Of a stretch of 64,000 nt of DNA, positions 7,954-16,487 are shown piece after piece. Below the pieces are notes generated by a model. The model had not been told where the DNA came from, did no database searches, and saw only the letters and a list, made by a program, of their open reading frames with translations. Position 1 is the stretch's first letter; each line of letters begins with the position of its first letter. This stretch comes from Lachnospiraceae bacterium UBA938. GTDB taxonomy: Bacteria > Bacillota > Clostridia > Lachnospirales > Lachnospiraceae. The DNA lies in the NCBI GenBank assembly GCA_002293475.1, contig DBDG01000033.1, positions 1 through 64,000 of the forward strand, written 5' to 3'. A program made the position numbers and the translations under genes.

Positions 7954-9627
7954 ATGAAGAAGAAACTGATTACATTTTTGTTGTCCATCGTGATGACAAC
8001 CACACTGCTTATGGGATGTGGCAGTAACCAAACCGGAACGGACAGTGCGCAGTCGGAAGATGTCGGTGAGGCGGAAGATTCCGCAGAAGGAAATTCACAA
8101 GAAGCCGCGTCAGAAGAGGATGGAGCGGAAGCACTGCTTTCAGGCGACGGGTATAGTGAAGAGAATCCCTATCATCTGACATTTGCTTATATAGAGTTTT
8201 ACGAGCAGGATGACGCGGCTCGTCAGGCGGTTCAAGATGCCATGAATGAAAAGCTGATTCCGGAACTGCATATTGAGGTAGAATTGCTGCCCTTGGCATA
8301 TGCCGAATATCAGAACACCATTCAACTGATGTTATCCGGTGGCGATGCCCTGGATGTGATGCCTGTTTTCAACAACTTTGCATCAAGCTGGATCAATATG
8401 GGCGGAGTGTATGATATGAATGAATTTATGGACTCAGCCGAAGGACAGGCTGTAGTTGACGCATTGGGGGACAATCTTGCTTATGCCGGAAATATGAATG
8501 GTGTCCTCTATGGTTTCCCGGCCAATAAAGAATATGTGGCCTTAGGCGGTTTGTGTTTGAGGGCAGATATTTGTGATGAATTGGGTATCACCGAGGAGTA
8601 CGGCCTTGCCAAAAACAAGGATGAATACGATGGGACTATCTATGACTGGTCGGTTGCGGGTGATATTTTTGCCAAGGTGAAAGAAGCTTATCCGGACATG
8701 ACACCTTTTTACCTCAATACTTCCAGCCAGATTAACCGCTTTTCAAACTTTGATATCTTAAGTGACAGCTTTGGTGTTTTGGATTGGGAAGAGGACAATA
8801 ACTCCACGCAGGTGGTGAATAAATTTGAAACCGATACTTACCGCAATACAGTGACCATGTTGGCTGACTGGTATGATAAAGGGTATATATTTAAGGATGC
8901 CCAGACCGATACCCAAGGGTCGGCGGCGATGATGAGAGCTGGTAATACATTTAGCTATACGACGGCAATAAAGCCCGGTTTTCTGGTGGAAGCGGAAGCG
9001 GCCAATGGTTTTGAATGCTATGCGATGTATTTCGGCAATGGCAATGAAACGGCAGAGGGGACCAGAAGTGTGCTGTTCACTGGAAACGCCAATTTATATA
9101 ATACTGGTATCGCCACCAACAGCGAGAACCCGGCGATGGCGTTTAAATTTATATCGGCGCTTTATACCGATTCGGAACTGATGAATCTTTTCCAATATGG
9201 AATCGAAGGTGTTCATTATCAGGTACTGGAAGATCAGACCGCGTATTTTGTTGACGGAGAAGACGGCAGTAATTATAAATACCACCAGAATACCGGTTGG
9301 GCAACGGGTAATCAGTTTGTCTCTTATGTTTGGAATGACGGATCCAAAACAGCGGACTATTGGAATAAGCTGAATGATCATAATGCCTGGGGAGATCCCA
9401 ACAATGCATTTGGTTTCATGTGGGACAGCACCAATCATTCCACGGAAATCACTGCCTTGAACAATGCTTTGAATACATACCGTGCCGCGCTGGAAACAGG
9501 AAGTGTCGGAACAGCCAACGTGGAAGCAACACTGGATAGTTTGAATCAAGCCCTGTATGATGCCGGCCTGCAAAATGTAATAGACGCCAAACAGGAGCAG
9601 CTGGATGCCTGGCTGGCTGCAAATTAA
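7954..9627 (+). CDS. Extracellular sugar-binding lipoprotein
   Basis: Solute-binding protein of 557 residues for the importer. The signal peptide MKKKLITFLLSIVMTTTLL ends in a lipobox LMGC, giving a lipidated Cys22, followed by an acidic Ser/Glu linker (about 25-60). The mature part has the extracellular family 1 architecture with a DUF3502-like C-terminal half, usual for LipO/LplA proteins that partner LplB/YtcP permeases. The RBS is AGGAGGAAG. The ligand cannot be read from sequence; the neighbouring hydrolases point to a plant-derived glycoside or oligosaccharide. Confidence 0.9.
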   Translation: MKKKLITFLLSIVMTTTLLMGCGSNQTGTDSAQSEDVGEAEDSAEGNSQEAASEEDGAEALLSGDGYSEENPYHLTFAYIEFYEQDDAARQAVQDAMNEKLIPELHIEVELLPLAYAEYQNTIQLMLSGGDALDVMPVFNNFASSWINMGGVYDMNEFMDSAEGQAVVDALGDNLAYAGNMNGVLYGFPANKEYVALGGLCLRADICDELGITEEYGLAKNKDEYDGTIYDWSVAGDIFAKVKEAYPDMTPFYLNTSSQINRFSNFDILSDSFGVLDWEEDNNSTQVVNKFETDTYRNTVTMLADWYDKGYIFKDAQTDTQGSAAMMRAGNTFSYTTAIKPGFLVEAEAANGFECYAMYFGNGNETAEGTRSVLFTGNANLYNTGIATNSENPAMAFKFISALYTDSELMNLFQYGIEGVHYQVLEDQTAYFVDGEDGSNYKYHQNTGWATGNQFVSYVWNDGSKTADYWNKLNDHNAWGDPNNAFGFMWDSTNHSTEITALNNALNTYRAALETGSVGTANVEATLDSLNQALYDAGLQNVIDAKQEQLDAWLAAN

Positions 9628-9687
9628 AAGAAGTAACTTAAAAGATGTAACATAGAAGAAACAAAATAAATAGAAGGGATATAGCAA

Positions 9688-10947
9688 ATGGGGACGGTTT
9701 TATCAATCAAAGACACCAGTTTTTTCATAAACGATGTCATCACTTACCACGAGATACCGGAATGTCCGCCAGCCTGTCAGGGCCTTATGATGAATGCCCG
9801 TTTTATTCAGGGTGTCTTTGATGACAGTGAGAATCGAAACCGGTTTCAGCGTTTCGACAGAACCTTTGATGCGGAAGAAAATACCTTGGAATTGATTGCG
9901 GCACTCCCGGAATGGTATGCACATGGCCTAAGAGCAATTACAGTGGGATTTCAGGGAGGTGGCCCATGCTTTACCATCAACAGCAACAGCATAGATAATA
10001 ATCCCTTCAGTGCCGATGGACGGCACATTGATCCGGCCTATCAGACACGTATGCAGCGAATTATTGAGGCCGCGGACAGACTGGGGATGGTGGTGATTGT
10101 CAGTTATTTCTATGGACCGCAATCCCGGTTTCTGCAAGACGATAATGCGGTCATTGAGGCGGTCAAAACGGTAAGTAACTGGCTGCGGGAACATCGTTTT
10201 ACGAATGTAATCATTGAGATTGCCAATGAACATGATATTGAAGCATATAAAATCCATCCGATTTTGTATATGGACAGAGGGATCAGTGAACTGATCGAAA
10301 TCGCCAGAAGAGAATCGGGTGGGATGCCGGTGGGATGCAGCAGTACCGGTGCGTATTTTTCGGATATTATTCCCAAAGCATCGGATGTGATTTTAATTCA
10401 TGGAAACAATATGTCCCGTCAAATTTTTTACAATCAAATCCAGAAGATAAAAAACCTTGGGTTAAACCGACCGATTCTTTGTAATGAAGATTCTCAGGCG
10501 CTCAGTAATATGCAGGTAGCACTGGATGCCGGAGTGTCCTGGGGGTATTATAACAATATGACAAAACAGGAGCCGCCTGTTATCTGGGGCATAACAAAAG
10601 GTGAAGACACCTATTTTGCGGTTCGTATGGCGGAAAGTCTGGGCATTCGGGCAAATACCATGAAACCGGAGGAACAGTTTTATCTGCAGGGTCTGGAAGC
10701 GGATGCCTATTGGGAAGGTAAGCGATTTATCCGACTGGCCAGCCTTTACGCAGAGAGAATCGACAGGGTTACATTTTACCGTAATAACAAAATGTTTTGC
10801 ATGGCCTATGACGATCCCTTTAGTATTAATTATGCTTTTAATTGGCTGCAGTTCCCTGTGGAAGATATTGAAAAAGGTGAAAAATGGAAAGCGGTCATTA
10901 CCATGACCGACGGAACGGAAGTTATCAAAGAAACAATTGCAGGATAA
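9688..10947 (+). CDS. Clan GH-A-like glycoside hydrolase (cellulase-like TIM barrel)
   Basis: Cytoplasmic 419-residue protein without a signal peptide. Its pattern is that of a GH-A beta/alpha barrel: the acid/base Glu follows Asn at the end of strand 4 (IIEIANEH, N180-E181), and the nucleophile candidate is E267 in RPILCNED at strand 7. A GLRAITVGFQGGGP strand lies at the N-terminal end and a small beta domain at the C-terminus. I cannot place it in a numbered GH family. Acting inside the cell after import, it would trim the imported glycoside. It sits between the binding protein and the racemase, co-directional. Confidence 0.6.
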   Translation: MGTVLSIKDTSFFINDVITYHEIPECPPACQGLMMNARFIQGVFDDSENRNRFQRFDRTFDAEENTLELIAALPEWYAHGLRAITVGFQGGGPCFTINSNSIDNNPFSADGRHIDPAYQTRMQRIIEAADRLGMVVIVSYFYGPQSRFLQDDNAVIEAVKTVSNWLREHRFTNVIIEIANEHDIEAYKIHPILYMDRGISELIEIARRESGGMPVGCSSTGAYFSDIIPKASDVILIHGNNMSRQIFYNQIQKIKNLGLNRPILCNEDSQALSNMQVALDAGVSWGYYNNMTKQEPPVIWGITKGEDTYFAVRMAESLGIRANTMKPEEQFYLQGLEADAYWEGKRFIRLASLYAERIDRVTFYRNNKMFCMAYDDPFSINYAFNWLQFPVEDIEKGEKWKAVITMTDGTEVIKETIAG

Positions 10948-10961
10948 GGAACGAGGATGTG

Positions 10962-11618
10962 ATGAAAAGATTATATACAATCAATACGGTTAATAATTTT
11001 ATGGATATTATTTATACCCCATTTGTGAAGCCTTTTGAGAAAGCCAATCCTGATATCAAAGTCTATAATATCATGGATGACAGTCTGCTCTCAGATACAC
11101 GGGCATATGGCGGGATGAATCCTGTGATTGCCACCAGAATGATGCACTATGCCAGGGCGGCAGCCGAATCCGGAGCAGACGGTATTTTGGTTACTTGTAC
11201 TTCGGTCAATCAGGCGACCAAGTGTATCCGTCCTTTTCTGCAAATACCGATTTTGAATATTGAGGAGCCAGTTGCCGAATCTGCGGCGGCAGCCGGCCGA
11301 CGGATCGGAATTTTAGCAACTTTACCCACCAGCCCCGCAGCTATCGGTCAAGTGATTCGGGAAAAAGCGTTTGAGCAGGGACGGGAGATCGAAATAGTGA
11401 CATCAGTGGCAGAAGGTGCTTTTGATATGTTATGTAATGGTGACCGACAAAAACATGATGAAATGGTATGTGAAGCATTATACAAATTATCCGGGAATGT
11501 GGATGTGATTGTTTTTGCCCAGATATCTATGAGCCTGATCCGCTTTGAGCCGGTGAAAGCTCCGGTGCTGATGATCGGGGAATCGGGTCTTGCCCAAATC
11601 AAAACTATGATGCAGTAG
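10962..11618 (+). CDS. Asp/Glu/hydantoin racemase-family protein
   Basis: Protein of 218 residues with the two-domain Asp/Glu racemase fold. The N-terminal active-site Cys is present in ILVTCTSVNQ (C79), but the position of the second Cys is occupied by VFAQISMS (about residue 187), as in the subgroup that includes one-Cys decarboxylases and isomerases. A true two-base racemase is therefore doubtful. In this operon it could act on a carbonyl or hydroxy-acid intermediate. The start at 10962 follows GAGG; a GTG one codon earlier is possible. Confidence 0.7.
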   Translation: MKRLYTINTVNNFMDIIYTPFVKPFEKANPDIKVYNIMDDSLLSDTRAYGGMNPVIATRMMHYARAAAESGADGILVTCTSVNQATKCIRPFLQIPILNIEEPVAESAAAAGRRIGILATLPTSPAAIGQVIREKAFEQGREIEIVTSVAEGAFDMLCNGDRQKHDEMVCEALYKLSGNVDVIVFAQISMSLIRFEPVKAPVLMIGESGLAQIKTMMQ

Positions 11619-11638
11619 TCAGTATCGGGAAGATATGG

Positions 11639-11644
11639 TATAAT
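11639..11644 (+). promoter_or_regulatory. Promoter -10 of the GntR gene
   Basis: TATAAT preceded by TGG, with a weak TAGTCA 17 bases upstream. Because this -10 overlaps the ATG at 11643, the regulator is likely translated from the later ATG at 11685. Confidence 0.45.
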
Positions 11645-11684
11645 GTCGTCAGGCAGTTTAAAACAATCAAAAAGCAGGCATATT

Positions 11685-12407
11685 ATGAACGAACATCAGA
11701 ATAAATCATTTGCGCCGATCCGGCAGGGAACGATAGTGGAACAGATCATACAGAGCATCGTTGATGCTATTATCAGTGGGAGATATAAAGCCGGTATGAA
11801 GCTTCCCAATGAATATGAACTGATCGAAGAATTTAAAATCAGCCGTAATTCACTGCGGGAGGCAATGAAGATATTATCAGCAATGGGAATTGTTGATATA
11901 AGGCGGGGAGACGGTACATACGTATGTTCCCAGGTTAATCCTTCTATATTTGATTCGGTTGTTTACAGTATGATTTATAATCTGAGCACGAATGATGAAT
12001 TACTGGAACTGCGGCAGATTGTTGACGAGACGATTGTCCGGTTGGCTATGGAGAAGATTACATATGAAGAACTGCGGGAGTTGTACGAAAACGTGGAGGC
12101 CATGGAGAAAGCCATTCAAAATTCCGACATTCTGCTATCTCAGCATTATGATGTGATTTTTCACACTCGCTTGATAGAATGCTGCAAAAATACCTTTTTT
12201 GTAAACATTATGAAAGGGGTATACAGTGTTTTTGAAAAATCCATATCCGCCAATGTGGAACTAGAAAAAAAGGATTCATTGGCGGCTTACTATCATAAAA
12301 ACATCTTATTGTGTATTGAAAAAAAGGACTATGCCAATGTCAGTAAGATTATATCCGATTCCCTGATTACATGGATAGAGCGGGCTAAGGAGAGTAAAAA
12401 GTCTTAA
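11685..12407 (+). CDS. GntR/FadR-family transcriptional regulator
   Basis: Winged-helix GntR repressor of 240 residues. The N-terminal HTH spans about residues 20-80 (SGRYKAGMKLPNEYELIEEF, ISRNSLREAMKIL, the wing RRGDGTYV). The C-terminal FCD-type all-helical effector domain (about 90-235) contains LLELRQIVDETIVRLA and a later His-rich HYDVIFHTRL that could bind a metal and a small acid. It lies in the middle of the carbohydrate operon, and palindromic sites ACAT-NN-TACGTA flank its targets at 6008 and 12443. Effector unknown. Confidence 0.88.
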   Translation: MNEHQNKSFAPIRQGTIVEQIIQSIVDAIISGRYKAGMKLPNEYELIEEFKISRNSLREAMKILSAMGIVDIRRGDGTYVCSQVNPSIFDSVVYSMIYNLSTNDELLELRQIVDETIVRLAMEKITYEELRELYENVEAMEKAIQNSDILLSQHYDVIFHTRLIECCKNTFFVNIMKGVYSVFEKSISANVELEKKDSLAAYYHKNILLCIEKKDYANVSKIISDSLITWIERAKESKKS

Positions 12408-12442
12408 GAATTGAATGGACTAGAGAAAAGTTTTAGTCTAAA

Positions 12443-12460
12443 ACATACTACGTAGTACAA
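12443..12460. promoter_or_regulatory. Putative GntR operator 2
   Basis: ACATACTACGTAGTACAA contains the perfect 12-base palindrome TACTACGTAGTA and shares ACAT-NN-TACGTA with the site at 6008. It lies 14 bases before the transketolase start codon; a weak promoter TTGAAT-N17-TAGTCT (12411-12439) precedes it. Confidence 0.6.
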
Positions 12461-12473
12461 AAGGTGAGTTAAA

Positions 12474-13322
12474 ATGGAAAAAACAAGGGAAATCAAAGAA
12501 CTTGAGGAAAAAGCCCGTCAACTAAGACAAATGGTGTTGACAATGATTTACCGGGCTCAGTCAGGGCATCCGGGGGGTTCACTGTCGGCGGCAGATATTA
12601 TTACCGTCCTTTATTTTCATACTATGCGTGTGAATCCAATGAGTCCACAGTGGGAAGACCGGGATCGTTTCGTACTGTCGAAGGGGCATGTCTGTCCGGT
12701 GCTATATTCGGCTTTGATTATGAGGGGTTTTTTAGAAGAAAAGGAGATCAATACGTTACGGAAACAAGGCTCACGGCTTCAGGGGCATCCTGACATGAAA
12801 CGCTGTCCGGGGATCGATATATCCACCGGATCATTGGGGCAGGGAGTTTCCTGTGCGGTAGGCATGGCCATTGCCGGCAAGCGGGATCGCAAGGATTATC
12901 GTGTCTATACCTTGCTGGGAGATGGGGAGTGCAATGAGGGTCAGGTGTGGGAAGCCGCACAGGCAGCCAATAAATATCAGTTGGATAATTTATTGGTCAT
13001 CATAGACCATAACGGCCTGCAAAATGATGGTTATGCCGCCGAAATCATGCCGTCCGAAGATCTGCGGCTTAAATTTGCCGCTTTTGGTTTTCAGGCAGTG
13101 GAAATTGACGGACATGATCTGGCCGGGATTGTGGCGGCTATTGATTTTCTGATGACTCAGAAAAATGGATGCCCGAAATGTCTGGTCTGTAAAACGGTGA
13201 AAGGCAAAGGGGTATCATTTATGGAAAATGTTCCGGCCTGGCATGGCAAAGCTCCTGATGATGCGGAATATGCCCAAGCTATAAAAGACATTGCTCAGGG
13301 ACGGACAAGACTGATAATATAA
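12474..13322 (+). CDS. Transketolase, N-terminal (TPP-binding) subunit
   Basis: First half of a split, thiamine-diphosphate-dependent transketolase (282 residues), which moves two-carbon ketol units between sugar phosphates or from hydroxypyruvate. The TPP/Mg motif GDGECNEGQVWEAA starts at residue 149 and ends in IIDHNGLQNDG; SGHPGG (30-35) and the SKGH and GSLGQG blocks are conserved active-site elements. The C-terminal half is the next gene, 13 bases on. Split transketolases in catabolic operons often serve special substrates, for example apulose 4-phosphate or sulfo-sugars. Confidence 0.9.
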   Translation: MEKTREIKELEEKARQLRQMVLTMIYRAQSGHPGGSLSAADIITVLYFHTMRVNPMSPQWEDRDRFVLSKGHVCPVLYSALIMRGFLEEKEINTLRKQGSRLQGHPDMKRCPGIDISTGSLGQGVSCAVGMAIAGKRDRKDYRVYTLLGDGECNEGQVWEAAQAANKYQLDNLLVIIDHNGLQNDGYAAEIMPSEDLRLKFAAFGFQAVEIDGHDLAGIVAAIDFLMTQKNGCPKCLVCKTVKGKGVSFMENVPAWHGKAPDDAEYAQAIKDIAQGRTRLII

Positions 13323-13335
13323 AGGAGGGTTTACA

Positions 13336-14268
13336 GTGAAAGCCATACCTACCAGAGACGCTTTGGGGGATGAAATATTAAGATTGGGCAGGGAGCATCA
13401 GGATATCTATGTGATTGACTGTGATGTGGCAAAATCCTGTAAAACCTTGGATTTTGCCGCAAGCCTGCCAAAGCAGCATATAAATGTGGGGATATCCGAG
13501 CAAAATGCAATCGGCATTGCCGCCGGTCTCGCTACCACCGGCAAGGTTCCGTTTGTGGTGACTTATGCTATTTTTGGCAGCATGCGTGCCTGTGAACAAA
13601 TCCGTCAAGAGGTTTGTTATCCGAAGCTCAATGTCAAAATCCTTTGTTCGCATGGCGGGTTGACGCCGGCAAATGACGGCGCTTCCCATCAATGTATTGA
13701 AGATATGGGAGTTTTGCGTACCATTCCTAACATGACGGTCATTATGCCGGCTGATTACAGCTCGGCCCGCAAATTGATTGCCGCTGCCTATCACTGGCCG
13801 GGGCCGGTGTACTTACGCTTTACCAGAGATGCGGTTCCCTGTGTGTATGGTGAAGACGATGAATTTGCCATAGGCCGTGCCGGGCAGTTGAAGGATGGCA
13901 GTGATCTGACTATTTTTGCCAACGGTGACACGGTTGCCATTGCCTTGACAGCAGCGGACACTCTTAGCAGGGAGGGAATAGAAGCCGCCGTTTTTGACAT
14001 GCATACCGTGAAACCGTTGGATGTAGCCTGCGTAAAGGAGCAGCTGGCCGCAACCGGTAGAATTATTACCGTAGAGGATCATAACATTATCAACGGTTTA
14101 GGTTCCGCTGTGTGCGAAGTGGCCGCCGAATCCGGAAAGGGCCGGGTGATTCGGATCGGTGTCAGGGATCGCTTCGGTGAGTCGGCACCGTATGAAGAAC
14201 TGTTAAAAATAAATGGTATAACGTCAGAACATATTTGTGAAAAGGCCAGAGAATTGGTAACGGGGTGA
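13336..14268 (+). CDS. Transketolase, C-terminal subunit
   Basis: Second half of the split transketolase (310 residues): pyrimidine-binding domain with the cofactor-activating Glu in INVGISEQNAIGIAAGLA, followed by the transketolase C-terminal domain from about residue 185. The start is GTG after AAGGAGGG. It forms the heteromer with the preceding product. It is directly followed, 4 bases later, by glycerate kinase, so translation is likely coupled. Confidence 0.9.
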   Translation: MKAIPTRDALGDEILRLGREHQDIYVIDCDVAKSCKTLDFAASLPKQHINVGISEQNAIGIAAGLATTGKVPFVVTYAIFGSMRACEQIRQEVCYPKLNVKILCSHGGLTPANDGASHQCIEDMGVLRTIPNMTVIMPADYSSARKLIAAAYHWPGPVYLRFTRDAVPCVYGEDDEFAIGRAGQLKDGSDLTIFANGDTVAIALTAADTLSREGIEAAVFDMHTVKPLDVACVKEQLAATGRIITVEDHNIINGLGSAVCEVAAESGKGRVIRIGVRDRFGESAPYEELLKINGITSEHICEKARELVTG

Positions 14269-14272
14269 TGCC

Positions 14273-15424
14273 GTGGAACATTTAAAGGTGGTAATTGCAG
14301 TTGATTCCTTTAAAGGAAGCATGAACTCAATAATAGCCGGACAGGCAGCGGCTGCCGGGATACGCCGGGTTTTTCCACAGGCTGGTTTAACTGTCCGGCC
14401 CCTGGCCGACGGCGGGGAAGGAACTGCCGCTGTGCTGACGGCCGGTCTGGGCGGCAGGATGCGGCAGATTACGGTAACCGGTCCGTCCGGTCGGCCGGTG
14501 GTATGTGAATATGGGATCGTCATGCCAGCTGCGGTTGCTATGATTGAGATGGCCAGTGCCGCCGGTCTTACTTTGCTCTCGGAAGAAGAACGCGACCCTA
14601 GGTTGACTACGACCTATGGGGTGGGAGAAGTTATCCGAGATGCCATCGGTCAGGGCTGCCGGAAGTTCATTATCGGTCTTGGCGGCAGCGGGACCAATGA
14701 CGGCGGAATAGGGATGCTTCAGGCATTGGGGTTTGGATTGTTTAATACCGCCGGAGCTCCGGTTCCCCGCGGTGCTATCGGCTTGGCCGAGTTGGCAGTC
14801 ATTGATAGCTCAAAGGTTTTGCCTGAACTGGCCGAATGCCAATTCAGGGTAGCCTGTGATGTACACAATCCGCTTTGCGGGGAAACTGGCTGCAGTGTGG
14901 TTTTTGGTCCGCAGAAAGGAGCTGCTTCCGGACTGATCGCTCAAATGGATCAATGGTTATCGGCATATGCGGCTTTGGTTCAAAAACAATATCGCTGGGC
15001 CGATCCCGATCATCCCGGCGCTGGCGCCGCCGGTGGAATGGGCTTTGCCCTTATGGCATTTTTACAGGCCCGGCTGGAACCGGGAGTGAAGATTATCATC
15101 GAGGAAACCGGACTTGAGGAAGCGATTAAGAATGCCGATTATGTAATCACCGGTGAGGGGCGTCTGGATGGTCAGACAGTCATGGGAAAGGGACCGGCTG
15201 GGGTGGCGGCACTGGCTCAAAAATATCAGCGTCCTGTTATTGCGCTGGCTGGCAGTCTTGCCGACGATGCGGCAGTTTGTAATCAATACGGTATTACGGC
15301 CTTTTTTTCCATTATTCCCAAGATCATGACCCTTCGAGAGGCTATGGATCAGGAACGGGCAAAGCAGAATATGTCCGATGTCTGTGAACAAATTTTTCGT
15401 CTTCTGGCAATTAATAATATTTAA
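14273..15424 (+). CDS. Glycerate 2-kinase
   Basis: Glycerate kinase of the GarK/GlxK type (383 residues), converting D-glycerate and ATP to phosphoglycerate, which enters lower glycolysis. The family start KVVIAVDSFKGSMNS, PLADGGEGTA, the IIGLGGSGTNDGGIGMLQAL block and GEGRLDGQT near the C-terminus are all present, and the length is standard. The GTG start lies a few bases after the transketolase stop. With the next gene it forms a complete hydroxypyruvate-to-phosphoglycerate route. Confidence 0.93.
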   Translation: MEHLKVVIAVDSFKGSMNSIIAGQAAAAGIRRVFPQAGLTVRPLADGGEGTAAVLTAGLGGRMRQITVTGPSGRPVVCEYGIVMPAAVAMIEMASAAGLTLLSEEERDPRLTTTYGVGEVIRDAIGQGCRKFIIGLGGSGTNDGGIGMLQALGFGLFNTAGAPVPRGAIGLAELAVIDSSKVLPELAECQFRVACDVHNPLCGETGCSVVFGPQKGAASGLIAQMDQWLSAYAALVQKQYRWADPDHPGAGAAGGMGFALMAFLQARLEPGVKIIIEETGLEEAIKNADYVITGEGRLDGQTVMGKGPAGVAALAQKYQRPVIALAGSLADDAAVCNQYGITAFFSIIPKIMTLREAMDQERAKQNMSDVCEQIFRLLAINNI

Positions 15425-15469
15425 TGATAAACAACACGAAATCATTTAAACAGGTAGATAGGAGTAATT

Positions 15470-16423
15470 ATGAAAATTGTAATTTTAGACGGTTATACGG
15501 AAAATCCCGGCGATTTAAGCTGGGAAGGATTTGAAGCGCTGGGGGAAGTGACGGTATATGATCGGACATCACCGGATGATATTGCCGAACGTATCAGTGG
15601 TGCCGAAGCGGTCATTACAAATAAAACCGCGATTACCAAAGCGCATATTGCCGCTTGTCCTTCTCTTTGTTATATAGGGGTACTGGCAACCGGTTACAAT
15701 GTGGTTGATGTCGTGGCTGCCGCAGAGAAAAATATCCCCGTGTGCAATATTCCGACTTACGGAACGGCCGCAGTGGCACAGATGACTATGGCGCTGTTGC
15801 TGGAAATCTGTCATCATGCCGGGGCACATTCTGATGCGGTAAAGGCAGGTGAGTGGACCAATAATGCTGACTGGACATTCTGGAAGTATCCTCTGATTGA
15901 ACTGGCCGGGAAGACCATGGGGATCATTGGCTTCGGCCGTATCGGACAGACGGTGGGAAAGCTGGCCGCTGCTTTCGGAATGAAGGTTCTTGCTTATGAT
16001 GGGCTTCCGACGGCAGAAGGCCGGGAAATTGCCGAATATGTTTCCTTTGAACAATTACTGGCACAAGCAGATGTGATTTCCCTGCATTGTCCATTGCTGG
16101 CGAATAATGCCGGAATGATAAATCAGGATGCCATTGCGCAGATGAAAGATGGAGTAATTATCATCAACACCAGCCGCGGTCCCCTCATCAATGAAGAAGA
16201 TCTTGCCGTAGCCCTGCGAAGCAAAAAGGTCTATGCAGCCGCCTGTGATGTGGTTTCTACTGAACCCATCCGGGAAGATAACCCGCTTCTGGGTTGCTAT
16301 AGTACCATTTTGACGCCTCATATTGCCTGGGCACCCAAAGAAAGCCGGCAAAGATTAATGAATATTGCCGTTGATAATTTGAAAAATTTTATTGAAAATA
16401 AAGTCAGTAATCGCGTAAATTAA
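15470..16423 (+). CDS. D-2-hydroxyacid dehydrogenase (glycerate dehydrogenase type)
   Basis: NAD(P)H-dependent dehydrogenase of 317 residues, most like hydroxypyruvate/glyoxylate reductases. The Rossmann motif GFGRIG is at 154-159, and the catalytic triad is R236 (NTSRGPLI), E265 (STEPI) and H284 (LTPHIAW). Immediately downstream of glycerate kinase, it most likely interconverts hydroxypyruvate and D-glycerate; this is inferred from context. The RBS is AGGAG. Confidence 0.88.
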   Translation: MKIVILDGYTENPGDLSWEGFEALGEVTVYDRTSPDDIAERISGAEAVITNKTAITKAHIAACPSLCYIGVLATGYNVVDVVAAAEKNIPVCNIPTYGTAAVAQMTMALLLEICHHAGAHSDAVKAGEWTNNADWTFWKYPLIELAGKTMGIIGFGRIGQTVGKLAAAFGMKVLAYDGLPTAEGREIAEYVSFEQLLAQADVISLHCPLLANNAGMINQDAIAQMKDGVIIINTSRGPLINEEDLAVALRSKKVYAAACDVVSTEPIREDNPLLGCYSTILTPHIAWAPKESRQRLMNIAVDNLKNFIENKVSNRVN

Positions 16424-16487
16424 GCTGGTATTATTTAAAACGGTTTGGACTGATATAACCAGGAGTACGTAAAGGAGGTAACACGCG

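Noticed and set aside
9094..9687. Long minus-strand open frame inside the binding-protein gene
   Set aside because: It is antisense to a clearly coding lipoprotein gene and its product looks like a frame shadow.
12474..14268. Split transketolase as part of a sulfoquinovose or apiose pathway
   Set aside because: The isomerases, kinases or sulfo-lactaldehyde/sulfoacetaldehyde enzymes of those pathways are absent, so naming the substrate would be a guess.
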